The notes under the pieces were generated by a model. It was not told where the DNA came from and searched no databases. It worked only from the letters and a program-made list of their open reading frames with translations. This document shows, piece after piece, positions 43,036 to 53,113 of a DNA stretch of 64,000 nucleotides; within the stretch, counting starts at the first letter, position 1; each line of letters opens with the position of its first letter. The translations under genes were made by a program, and so were the position numbers. The DNA lies in contig JAALGZ010000002.1 in NCBI GenBank assembly GCA_015227615.1, forward strand, positions 310,001-374,000. The letters run 5' to 3'. This DNA comes from Labyrinthula sp. Ha. Lineage: Eukaryota; Sar; Bigyra; Labyrinthulida; Labyrinthulaceae.

Positions 43036-44941
43036 CTTCCGAATTATTTTGGTGATGTAATAGCTCTACTGCATTCTGTCCAAAATCTCAAACCCGACAT
43101 CAATATTTTTACAAAGTTACAAAGTAAAAATACATCTAAATATATTGTTTGTAAGAAATTCATGGAAATTTATTTATAGTTTGTCACTAGGAATAACCAC
43201 TATTTATGTATTCTAGATAGTTAAACTAAGTTATTGTTGAACAAGTTCCTTAGAGTGATTTACAGTTTTATCCCAAGTCAATTTCAGCGGATTTTTCTAG
43301 GATACCTCTTCTGTTCAAATTTCTATACATTTTCACTTCGCTCTAAGCGATCTTGTTTGGGTAGGGTAAACCATCTGAATTGAATACTCAGCCAACAGTT
43401 TCCTTCTCTTTGTTTATTTCTTTATTAACTTGCGAAGCCCAGCATCTTGGCAGCGCTTAGGCAAAGTTGCAAAAGATTGGATAATTGCGAGTGGTGAGGC
43501 AAAATTCTCACAAATAATGTTTACATCTTGTTTCGATTTCGATAAAATTTTATCAGACAAAATTTCCAACACAATCCTAAAATAAGAAACAATTACTTCA
43601 TATAATGGATATGTGCAACCTGTAGTTTCACAGCAGCTCTTGCTAGAGCCTCGGATCTAACACTTTAAATCAAATCCTAACTTACTATATCAAGAAAATC
43701 CGGATCTATTACAACATTTATGATTTTTTGTATCATCATTAACATTAACTAAAGTGAAATTGCTTTAAAGAAGCTGTTGGTAGCCACAGTTGTCAGCGCT
43801 AGTAAATTAGCCTCTAAGCTGTTGTGAGCTGCATCAATCTGTATACAATAACGATATACACCTGACAGTTATTTCGCTTCAAATCCTTCAAGAGGTATTT
43901 TACTATGCCCTGAGCTGTTAATTTAATATTAATTTAAACATAGTTTATAATTCCCGCATTTAATTACAGTTTTACTCTCATATTCTATTAATACCACCAT
44001 ATTATGATCTCTTGAATCTTCTCAGTTTTCCTCTCATTTTACATTTCTCAAATGATTAAAGTCTTCTGATACAAAATTTTTGTACATATTTTTTCTAGAA
44101 CAAAATTGCTATATTTACTATTAATTCCACTCTCCCTAGAGTCTCTGGATACGATGTCCTGAGTCTTCACGTTGCATAAGAGTAGTTTCTTTGTAAAAGT
44201 TTCTAAGCTAATTTTCAAGTGCTCTAGGTTAAATACTTGAAAACGTAGTCTGTTCTTCTGATAAAACTTAGTACTTATTCTGAAATTCTTATTGACAAAG
44301 CCAGTACAAATGATTTGTATCTCTGCAACATAATTGCAACAATTTTGTTCCTCTGATTAAGAACGTGTTTCTTGGAGTTAAGTACTCTATATATATATTG
44401 AGTGGTTGAAGCCCAAATTAGACATATGATAAAGAATTGTGGTTGATAAACTCAAAATTATGATCCGTACTAACCTCACCAAGGGAGACGTAAAACCGTT
44501 ACGAATAAGACATGAATAGGCCAAAATATAACCCAACCCATTCAATGGGATCACAATAGTGGTATTAACTCTGCAGAGATATTACAAATGTTCACAAATT
44601 TTGTTATAAGTCGGTTTAAATAAAAAGAGTATCAAACTACTTTACAACTGTCGAAAGTTAGTAATAACTTGGCGCAATAACTCAATTGTTAAGGAATATA
44701 AAGTCCATTGTAGTAAGACTGCTGCTTCTACCTTTAACGTTTAAATTAAGCTTGACCCTAAAGTGTATAAGTACATTATGTACGCAAGTAGCATTAAGCA
44801 TGAATGGCATTACCTTTAGTTTAACAATAAGCTAGCAAAATACCGGTTCACTTGACTGGTGGTGAATTTAAGTTTATTCGAAGATTTAATTTTTCTGGCA
44901 CTTCAATCTTTGCTACCATATTTATACTTTGTGAATGATTT

Positions 44942-45151
44942 ATGGATATTTACTTTGATAAAGAACTTGTTAGGAGAGTAATGAGGAGAGATATAGACAA
45001 AGGAAAATTATCTGAAGATACAATAAGAGTGGATTGGTGGGATCTGGAACAAGATATCTCAGTAGAGGAGGGACACTTGAAATATATTTTCATGAAAAAA
45101 AAATTAGGTGAACCTACAGCAAGAATTTCAAAATTTAAAGAAGATCTCTAA
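44942..45151 (+). other. Unassigned 69-codon open frame, perhaps part of a relic
   Basis: This ATG-started frame has a composition unlike the chance frames of the deserts: charged, with few Phe/Ile runs (ELVRRVMRRDIDKGKLSED, VDWWDLEQDISVEEG). I know no matching family. It lies about 530 nt upstream of the SWIM-finger transposase relic and could be a fragment of the same element or of a dead host gene. Confidence 0.25.
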
Positions 45152-45682
45152 ATGGGAGCGGAAAGGATCTACCAGAGTTCAATTCGGGTATATATATAGT
45201 ACAAGCTCTTTCAAGATATAAGTTTCTACCGATGGTTCAAATTGACTTTAACTGTTTTTCACACTGTTATTTTTGACTTCAGATTTTTTTTATAAAAGTT
45301 ATATTCATAAGTCTTTACTGGTCTCAAGAACCTTGGACTAACTTTTACTTCTGTAGTTATGAGTGATGCAAGTACACACTCGGTCAATACTACTTTGGGG
45401 TAATGAGCTGCTCATGTGAGGCGTATTATTTATTCTAAAATGACACCTGACGCAGCTTCACAGGATCCTACAAGTAAGGAACCTGTGTAGTTTATGATCA
45501 ACTTAGAGCAGGTTATTCTTCATTGTTTTGTTTAAGAATCAGGTCTAAGAGCATATCTTGAAAAGTTGCTACATAATCACCAACAGGAACATTAACAGAA
45601 TCATATAAAATACTTAGTAATGCAGAACGGAACGGCATACCAGACCCACACTATCATAATTTTGACTCTTTCACATAAATAG

Positions 45683-46207
45683 ATTCAGCGGATTAAGTTA
45701 CATAATTCAATATTGAAAGGTAGACCGCCATTAAAAATGAACGTTGAAGACCAAACTTTGCATCAACTTCTGGAATATCATTATCAAACAAGTGAAAGGT
45801 ATCAACATAAAATATGGTCCATAATAATATATTCAATTAGGAAGGAATAGGGTGTATCTAAGAAGCTAAGAAATCGAATAAGACATTATTTACAAAACGT
45901 GTTCGGATACTACATAGCCTTGGATAAGGAAAAGTCCAAGTAAATCATTGCGGAAACGGTTCATCATCAGGATACAGACTTCAATCTTGAATTTTATGTC
46001 GTGGATGAAGATTTATACCCCAAATGTTCCTGTTCGTTCTGACTCAAGCTGAAGTTGCATTGTAGGCACTATGCTCGAATTTGCAACAAGAAAAGTCAAG
46101 AATACATTATCCAGGCTAATCCTCTTCCTAGATGTAACTTTTATCGTCTTCCGCTAGAAATTTCTGCTCTGGAAGAGTTGAAAAAAACTGGAAATATCAA
46201 ACACTGA
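45683..46207 (+). pseudogene. Decayed MULE-like transposase with SWIM zinc finger
   Basis: One frame (174 codons) reads like the C-terminal part of a Mutator-like (MULE/FAR1) or related SWIM-containing transposase: KLHNSILKGRPPL, TLHQLLEYHYQTSERYQ, then FYVVDEDLYPKCSCSF and LKLHCRHYARICNK. CSC (46025-46033) and CRH (46061-46069) form the CxC...CxH SWIM zinc finger. Three internal stops (TAG, TAA, TGA) show that it is dead; the TGA lies where related proteins often have Trp (TGG). The catalytic DDE part and terminal inverted repeats were not found. The family call rests on the SWIM pattern and layout. Confidence 0.5.
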
Positions 46208-47104
46208 GGGGCTGGAGTTTAGGGTCAAGGTTCAATTGTTTAATATGCTGATAGAATCATCCAAACCATCATCTATATATGTTCAACCACTTTCTGTGTG
46301 CAGATAATTGTAAACATAAGTAAAGAAAAAAGAAGAAGGCCAAAAGAAAATATTTTTAATTACTGTGAATAGGAATGGTACTCAGAAAATTGTCCAAACG
46401 GAATGTTTTGAGATCTTGGTTCATCCATATCACATGATTCACCAACAGAGTGGAACTTGCCTCGGAAGCTAAAGCCACATGAAAATTGAATGAAGGGAAG
46501 TCACAGAGTAGAGTGATCTTAAGTTCAATGTAAATATATGATTTTTCCTTTTGTACTCATTCACACCATTGAAGTCTATATTCTATACTCTGATCTTTAA
46601 CCCTTACTATATTGAACTTTCCCAGTTTAGTTATTCAACTTCCATGCATTCTAGCAGCACATCTGAATAAAACCACTTTTCATAAAAACACTCTTGGTAG
46701 AAAAAGGGCCATAACTTTGATAACTTGTGCCCATCCCCCTTTTTTTCTAAGTAAGCTGTAAGACCTTAAGACAAGTTACCGTCTTGAGTTAGGATTCTAA
46801 GTTTTTTTTTTACTGTTTTTTTGTCTTATATCAGTTTCAGTTTCAAACATACTTTTTAAAATGCCTAAAAGAGAATATTTCTTTCAACTGACTGAAGTTC
46901 ACAGCTATATCTTTAAAAATAGCTTCTTTAAAGCTTGAATATTAATATTCCATAGGCCTTTGAGTAATATATTCGCCAGCAGATACATCTTCATCAACTT
47001 TCTTCCTTTCACGATGTCTTTCTTTCTTCAATCTTACACCATTTTGTGATTTTTAATTAATTTTCATGTTAGATTTTGGGAATCTATATTTTGGGAAATT
47101 AATT

Positions 47105-47117
47105 CATCCAATCAAAA
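47105..47117 (+). promoter_or_regulatory. Orphan CATCCAATCAAAA motif
   Basis: This is 12 of 13 bases of the motif found before NOC2, p24 and MCM5. An ATG lies 63 nt downstream (47168), the same distance as in those genes, but it opens only an 11-codon frame. An ETS-like TTCCGGAAAG follows the motif. It may be a decayed promoter, or the promoter of a non-coding or spliced transcript. Confidence 0.25.
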
Positions 47118-48593
47118 AAGTGGAGTACAATACTTCCGGAAAGAAAAACTGAATCTAGCAACCAGTCATGAAGACTGAGGTGGAGCCTAAAGATAACAGC
47201 TAGTTGCGCTCATTTAATAATCACTTATACAAATAAGTTTTGAATAGCTGAGGCATCCTAATAAATCTCCGGAATGTGATTTCCATGTTTTATTCGAATA
47301 TTTCTTTACGTTTTTAATGCTTTTCCTAGTTGGTGTGAAATTATGCTGTCATAAAGCATTAATATTAATTGCTCCACTTATTTCATTGCCAGTGTTGGTG
47401 CTCTTAAAATTGGTGAATATATTTGCTTAATCTGCATCAACTCATTACTCATTAACCAATAATAGTCTTAAATACGACTATATATAATCCCTTTCCATCA
47501 AACTCCTAATATGAATAGAAATATTAAAATTACTACGTCATCTGTGTCTTTATTAATTAAACCAGCTCAATAATTTATCGAATATTTTTCTACTAAGTAC
47601 TATAGTATCTAGAAAACATCTATGTTTTTTTTCGGTAGGTACAGATTTAGTCACTCTTGAATATTAAGAACAGTCTAGAAGAATTATCGATAGCTGATTC
47701 AGAGGGGAAATAATCCCCTTTTACATTAATAATTTATACAGTTCTTCTCGTATATAAGAGTCACAGAAGAAGCATTAAGCATCAAATGTTCTTTAATATT
47801 TATTCTGAACATATTCGCACTTTAAAAGTTGAGAAAAAAAAATCAAACTTAACAACACGCACTATTTTCTATAAGTAGAGCACCTCTGAACTTTTCATTT
47901 GGATAAATAACCATTTATTAAATAGTAATTATTTTCATCTGATTTTAATTTGATTGAAATATCAACTCAGACTCTAACTGTTTGTTCTTCGACCACCTGC
48001 CCTCTCAGATGAAAAAGAGGTGGCAAGAGTCTCAAGTGTAAACGATATCGACATAAAAAACTAAAGAAAGAAAAAAATTACTTTTTGTAATGAAAAATAA
48101 TAATATCTTATGTATCTGATCAATACAATAATCTTTAACTAAAAGCTGTAGCAGCAATCCATGTCTCTTTTCTTAGAGAAGCGCAAGGGTTGAGAAGAGG
48201 ACGGGCCACATGCCTGCTTGGATAAAATAAATTTATTAATTATCTATTAAAAACTCCAAAAGATACTTTTATAAGGGTTCCTATTTTTTCTATATGAAAT
48301 TAACACTCTTCTTCTGTAATATAGATGCAAAGAACACCAAATCTTGCTGGGCGAGTCAGCTGAGAAATCATTCTCAATATTCCAAACGATACGACATTAC
48401 CCCAGTTTAAGTTCAAGAACATCTTTATTGAACATACGAAGAAGAATTTGATTCGTACCCAGATTCCTATCCAGTACAATATCACCTCCTCTCATTACCC
48501 CGATTTTTTTTTTAGCTCGATTCAAACTTATCATTTTTTTTTTCGACTATTAGGAGTGGTTTCCCTGTTTTTGTACTCAAGAATAACAAATTA

Positions 48594-49346
48594 ATGGAGA
48601 AGATAAAAGTAATAACTTTTGATCTCGATGACACTTTATATTTAAACAAAAAAGTTATTCAAAGAGCAACTCTTGCCCAAAATGCACATATCAAAACACA
48701 CTATCCTAAACTTGCCGCTGAGTTTACTCCTGACTTATTCCGTGAGTTTTACAAGAAAGCCCGAAAACAATTTCCTGACAAACTATATGATTTGAATCAA
48801 ACCAGAAAAAACTCGCTTGGATTAGTAGCTGAACATTTCAACTTGGCGGAAAAAGATAAAGATCAGTTTATTTCCTCTACTTTTAAAGTCTTTGACGATG
48901 AAAGACAACTTGTTGACGATCATCTGTTTGATGATGTTTTGAATGTACTAGAAAAACTCAAATCCAAAGGTTACATTTTGGGTTCTCTAACAAACGGAAC
49001 AGCTGTCGTAGAAAAGATTCCTACCTTAAACGAGCTTTTTCAGTTTAATGTGACTGCAATTGAGTCTGGTGCTCTTAAACCTGATCGAAAGCCTTTTGAA
49101 AAGGTTTTGGAAAAATCTAATTTTTCCAAGGAGGAAATCTTACACATTGGAGATAATCCAAAAGATGATGTTTTGGGCGCCGTTTCGTATGGTTTTAAGA
49201 CGATTTGGATGTGTTGTTTAGATCAAACGGTAGAGCAAGTTAAAGGATTTAATTTTGAAGATGTTCAAAAGAATAAACTTTACTTGGGAAGAGTTGAAAA
49301 TTTTGGAGAGCTCTTAGAAATGTTTGATAAAAGTGGGAAACTTTGA
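48594..49346 (+). CDS. HAD-superfamily hydrolase (YigB/pyrimidine-nucleotidase-like)
   Basis: This is a 250-residue phosphatase of the haloacid dehalogenase superfamily. All four motifs are present: I FDLDDT (9-14; nucleophile Asp10, acid/base Asp12), II SLTNGT (131-136), III Lys162 in LKPDRKPF, and IV GDNPKDD (186-192). Residues 15-110 form a helical C1 cap. The start VITFDLDDTLYLNKKVI resembles bacterial YigB-type FMN/sugar phosphatases and the related eukaryotic nucleotidase group; the substrate cannot be read from sequence. It has no targeting peptide, so it is probably cytosolic. The stop is 4 nt from that of the convergent IleRS gene. Long T runs lie in the 100 nt upstream. Confidence 0.9.
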   Translation: MEKIKVITFDLDDTLYLNKKVIQRATLAQNAHIKTHYPKLAAEFTPDLFREFYKKARKQFPDKLYDLNQTRKNSLGLVAEHFNLAEKDKDQFISSTFKVFDDERQLVDDHLFDDVLNVLEKLKSKGYILGSLTNGTAVVEKIPTLNELFQFNVTAIESGALKPDRKPFEKVLEKSNFSKEEILHIGDNPKDDVLGAVSYGFKTIWMCCLDQTVEQVKGFNFEDVQKNKLYLGRVENFGELLEMFDKSGKL

Positions 49347-49350
49347 CAAT

Positions 49351-52300
49351 TTATTTTGTGAAAATAGGCAGCTCTGTTGAATCTAAGAAATAATCTTTTC
49401 CTCGCTTGAGTGTGACTTCTTTTCCATCCACACTAAATGTAAAACTTTCCTTTGCATTTTGTTCAAACCAAGAAAAATCTAAGTTCTCCAGTAGAGCAGC
49501 TTGTTCTTGTTTCAACCCACTAAGAAAAAGCAGACCTCGTCGAACAAGTTCTAATTTAAACTTCACTCCATCTACACAATCTTCCACAGTGCCAACAGAG
49601 AATCCATTCACCTGAATCTTTGCACTTTTGGGGATAACTCTACGTTTAAGTTTGCTAAGAATAAAGTCATCCTGAGAACTCAAAGCTTGAAAAAGTTTCT
49701 TTTCGTCTTTCTCACCAACATCTACAATAACATCTAGCACATCACCAACCTCAACATTTGCAGTCTTTCTGAGTTTTTGTACTTTACTAACAAAATCCCG
49801 CGCAATAAACTCGTTTTGTAGATCTTCATCCGCTTCCAAATTCACAATTACAGAGAGATGAGCATCACTTACTCGAAACGCAAACTTGTGTTCGTCTTTC
49901 TTTGGAACAATCACCGTTCTTTCCAACTTAACATCATCTTCTGTTAGTGCAATAATTTCCCCATCAGCATCTATATCCAGTTTTCCACAATCCTGAAATC
50001 CAATGAGTTCTTCATGACTCAACTCCTTTACTTTCTTAAACACAGTTTTAAACTTCTTACCTAATTTCTTGCCAAGGGCTCTTCCATCAGCTTTTGCATT
50101 CAGCTGGCACCATTTTCTTTCATCATTATCAAGTACGATGCTTTTAATATTAGCCTCACTCTTAATATAACTTTCTACATCAACAAGTAGATCTAATATC
50201 TTCTGGTCATGATGTACTAAAATCAACTCTTTGATCGGTCTTTTAAGCGGGACATCATTTCCTCGAGCTAGTCTACAAAGTGTAATTACATCCTGCATGT
50301 GCTTCATCTTCAACTCCATTTCTTCATTCAACAAGTTGTCCTTTGGCTCAGGCAACATTTTAAAATGGACACTGTCAATAGCAGCCGACTTGAGATCATC
50401 TTTAGCAAAAGCATCAACATTTACAGGAACGTGAAGCATCTGATGTAAGTACTCAGTGAAAAATGGTGTAAATGGAGCCATCAACGTTGTAAGTTCTGAC
50501 AACACGGTGTAGAGAGTTGATAAAGCAATAATACAATCGTCTTTTGTATTGTCTACGTTCTTCAGCCTATCTCTGTTTAATCGAACATACCAGTTTGTTA
50601 GTTGTCCAATAAAATCAACTAGTTTTGGAACAACAGTGTATAATCTGTAAGCTTCCATTTCCTGTTTAACAAACTTGATTAAGTGATGCAGAGCAGCTAA
50701 AATCCATTTATCCATGATGTTGTTGGAACTTTCTGCTAAAGAACTTGCTTTGGACCTATCAAATGTAAAGTCATCTGTAGTCTCAAGTCTTGAACAATTT
50801 TGCGCAAAGAATCTGAAAGCATTAAACCAAGGTAAGAACACATCCTTAACAACATTCAGAACACCAGCTTCTTGAAAACGAAGAGGTTCAGCACGAACAA
50901 CAGGAGAATTGATTAAGTACAACCTTAAAGAATCAGCACCATAATTATCGAAAATCTTTTGTGGATCAGGATAGTTTTTTAATCTTTTACTCATCTTCTT
51001 TCCATCGTCAGCTAAAACAAGTCCATTGACGATTAGGTTCTTGAACGCAGGCCTGTCAAAAAGCGCAGTTGAAAGCACCATCAGAGTATAAAACCAACCT
51101 CGTGTTTGATCCAGACCTTCAGCAATAAAATCAGCTGGAAAACCTTGTTCAAATACTTCCTTTTTGTCTTCTTCAAATGGATAGTGTTGTTGAGCATAAG
51201 GCATAGATCCAGATTCAAACCAGCAATCAAACACTTCTGAAATTCTCCTCAAGTCACCTTTGCCCTTCTCACTTGGAATGGTTATCTTGTCAACATGTTC
51301 TCTATGTAAGTCATTCACTTTAACACCACTTCTACGCTCTAACTCTTCCACACTTCCAATGCAAACAACTTCCTCTCCATCATCTGAAATCCAGATAGGG
51401 ATAGGCGTACCCCAGTACCTGTTTCTAGAAACATTCCAGTCTATTGCATTTTCCAGCCAGTTATGGAATCTCTTCTCCTTTACAAAGTTAGGCACCCAGT
51501 ACGTTTCTGCATTATTCTTTAGTAGTCTATCTTTAAACTCTTCCACATGTACAAACCATGAAGGTACAGCTTTGTACAATAGGGGAGTATCACTTCTCCA
51601 ACAAAAGGGGTAGCTGTGCATAATCTGATCCTTACGAAACAACTTTCCATCACCTTTAAGCTTCTCAATAATCAACTTATCCGCTTCTTTCACATAAACA
51701 CCAGCAAAATCCGTAACCTCATCTGTGAAATTTCCATCTGCATCCACAGGGCAAGGAATGAATCCGCTTTTTTCTATGATCCCGTTTTTCAAACAATTGT
51801 CAAAATCAATTTCTCCAAAGGCTGGGGCTTGATGAACAATTCCAGTACCTGAATCATCAGTAACATAATCAGCCACTACTACTCGATATCCTTTGGTTTC
51901 AAAATCTTTCACGAAGTAGTTAAAAAGCGGCTCATACCTAATTCCTTCTAACTGAGTACCCTTGAACTTCTTCAAAACATCATACTTTGGTGCAGTTTTC
52001 TCTTTCTTCTTTTTGTTTTTTTTAACAGGGTATATTTCATTGACCCTACATTCTAAAAATAAAAGTTTCTCTCCTGTTTCTTTATCTTTCACAAGCACAT
52101 AGTCAAACTCTGGATGTACTGCAAGTCCAAGATTAGACGGCAGAGTCCATGGTGTAGTTGTCCAAGCAACAAAAGATGCACCTTCTAATTCTTCATCAAA
52201 AACTTTCACCAAATTTTGCTCAGTCTCTCCACGTAGTCTGAATCGAATAAATACTGCTGGATCACTCGTGTCTTTATAATTCAACCCAGCTTCGAAGTTA

Positions 52301-52980
52301 CTCAGCGGCGTTGTACATCCCGTACTGTAAGGCATCACTCGAAATCCTTTATAAACTAGATTTTTATCATAGATCGTTTTAAACACCCACCAAACACTTT
52401 CCATAAAGCTTTTATCCATCGTTTTATAATCATTGTCAAAATCGATCCATCGACCTAACCTTGTAACAACAGCTCGCCATTCATTCGTATATCTTGAAAC
52501 AATACCTCGACATTCGTCATTATATTTTTCAATTCCTAATTTTTGAACATCCTCAGAACTCTTAATTCCAAGTTTCTTGTCAATTTCGTATTCTACTGGG
52601 AGACCATGGCAATCCCATCCAAAGCGTCTTTCAACATGATGTCCAGTTTGATGAGCAAATCTTGTCACAATATCTTTTATAGTACCTGCCAATAAGTGTC
52701 CATAATGAGGTAATCCAGTTGCAAATGGCGGTCCATCATAGAATGTAAAAGGTTTTCTGTTTTCAGCAGATGATTGACGAAGAGATTCTTGAAAAGCGTC
52801 TATTTCTTTCCAGAAGCCTGATATTTGACATTCAATTTCTGGAAAGTTTGGTTTTTCTGGTACCTTCGAGAATGTTGGCATTTTGCGTTCTTGCTGTGTT
52901 GATGATTTGGAGTAGTTTTGTTTTGTCTGGAAAAATCTGAGAAATGTTCTTCGTAATGTTTTGTTGGATACTTTTAACAT
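49351..52980 (-). CDS. IARS: Isoleucyl-tRNA synthetase, cytosolic type, perhaps dual-targeted
   Basis: This enzyme charges tRNA-Ile with isoleucine. From the first true ATG it has 1209 residues, as expected for the eukaryotic cytosolic type. It shows the class I signatures HYGH (92-95, in GLPHYGHLLAGTIKDIV) and KMSKR (662-666), the editing-domain motif TTPWTLPSN (275-283), and WNVSRNRYWGTPIPIW. The large C-terminal extension is typical of the eukaryotic form. The first 33 residues (MLKVSNKTLRRTFLRFFQTK...) are basic, hydroxylated and free of acidic residues until QQER, like a mitochondrial presequence; a second ATG at 52881 (MPTFSKVPEKPNFPEIE) gives the usual cytosolic start. One gene may thus serve two compartments. 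tRNA-Trp lies head-to-head 61 nt upstream. Confidence 0.96.
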   Translation of the reverse strand: MLKVSNKTLRRTFLRFFQTKQNYSKSSTQQERKMPTFSKVPEKPNFPEIECQISGFWKEIDAFQESLRQSSAENRKPFTFYDGPPFATGLPHYGHLLAGTIKDIVTRFAHQTGHHVERRFGWDCHGLPVEYEIDKKLGIKSSEDVQKLGIEKYNDECRGIVSRYTNEWRAVVTRLGRWIDFDNDYKTMDKSFMESVWWVFKTIYDKNLVYKGFRVMPYSTGCTTPLSNFEAGLNYKDTSDPAVFIRFRLRGETEQNLVKVFDEELEGASFVAWTTTPWTLPSNLGLAVHPEFDYVLVKDKETGEKLLFLECRVNEIYPVKKNKKKKEKTAPKYDVLKKFKGTQLEGIRYEPLFNYFVKDFETKGYRVVVADYVTDDSGTGIVHQAPAFGEIDFDNCLKNGIIEKSGFIPCPVDADGNFTDEVTDFAGVYVKEADKLIIEKLKGDGKLFRKDQIMHSYPFCWRSDTPLLYKAVPSWFVHVEEFKDRLLKNNAETYWVPNFVKEKRFHNWLENAIDWNVSRNRYWGTPIPIWISDDGEEVVCIGSVEELERRSGVKVNDLHREHVDKITIPSEKGKGDLRRISEVFDCWFESGSMPYAQQHYPFEEDKKEVFEQGFPADFIAEGLDQTRGWFYTLMVLSTALFDRPAFKNLIVNGLVLADDGKKMSKRLKNYPDPQKIFDNYGADSLRLYLINSPVVRAEPLRFQEAGVLNVVKDVFLPWFNAFRFFAQNCSRLETTDDFTFDRSKASSLAESSNNIMDKWILAALHHLIKFVKQEMEAYRLYTVVPKLVDFIGQLTNWYVRLNRDRLKNVDNTKDDCIIALSTLYTVLSELTTLMAPFTPFFTEYLHQMLHVPVNVDAFAKDDLKSAAIDSVHFKMLPEPKDNLLNEEMELKMKHMQDVITLCRLARGNDVPLKRPIKELILVHHDQKILDLLVDVESYIKSEANIKSIVLDNDERKWCQLNAKADGRALGKKLGKKFKTVFKKVKELSHEELIGFQDCGKLDIDADGEIIALTEDDVKLERTVIVPKKDEHKFAFRVSDAHLSVIVNLEADEDLQNEFIARDFVSKVQKLRKTANVEVGDVLDVIVDVGEKDEKKLFQALSSQDDFILSKLKRRVIPKSAKIQVNGFSVGTVEDCVDGVKFKLELVRRGLLFLSGLKQEQAALLENLDFSWFEQNAKESFTFSVDGKEVTLKRGKDYFLDSTELPIFTK

Positions 52981-53041
52981 GTACAAAGTAAATTGGACTT
53001 GTATGCAAAATAATTGGTGATTCAACGATAGTTAGTCATGA

Positions 53042-53113
53042 GGGGAAATAGCACAGCGGTAGTGCATTCGATTCCAGATCGAAAGGTCCGGGGTTCAAAT
53101 CCCTGTTTCCTCA
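53042..53113 (+). tRNA. tRNA-Trp (CCA anticodon)
   Basis: The 72-nt cloverleaf is complete: acceptor GGGGAAA/TTTCCTC (one G-T pair), T8-A9, D stem GCAC/GTGC with loop AGCGGTA, anticodon stem TTCGA/TCGAA with loop TTCCAGA (anticodon CCA at 53074-53076), variable AGGTC, T stem CGGGG/CCCTG with loop TTCAAAT, and discriminator A. There is no intron and CCA is not encoded. The internal B box GGTTCAAAT is good. No run of four or more T follows until about 53218, unusual for a Pol III gene. Confidence 0.95.

Larger units (their letters stand above)
39584..48593. other. AT-rich gene desert rich in transposon relics
   Basis: This 9-kb stretch holds no intact gene that I can support. It contains a MITE copy (40866-41335), a Ty3/gypsy fossil (about 42555-43035), a SWIM-finger transposase relic (45683-46207), an unassigned 69-codon ATG frame (44942-45151), an orphan CATCCAATCAAAA motif (47105-47117) and a U5-loop-like sequence (40616-40654). 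The last 100 bases are probably the promoter of the HAD gene, with long T runs. Confidence 0.6.

Noticed and set aside
45225-45245. GGTTCAAAT, a tRNA B-box-like sequence
   Set aside because: No matching T stem, acceptor or D arm surrounds it.
48373-48485. 41-nt GT...AG alternative for the small gene beside HAD
   Set aside because: Joining at that 3' AG creates an immediate stop; only the weaker 28-nt choice keeps a frame.
51260-51613. 117-codon frame antisense to IleRS
   Set aside because: It lies wholly within the well-supported IleRS coding sequence and has no domain.
52981-53025. 15-codon upstream extension of the IleRS frame
   Set aside because: The frame is open but begins with TTG, not ATG; the first ATG is at 52980.
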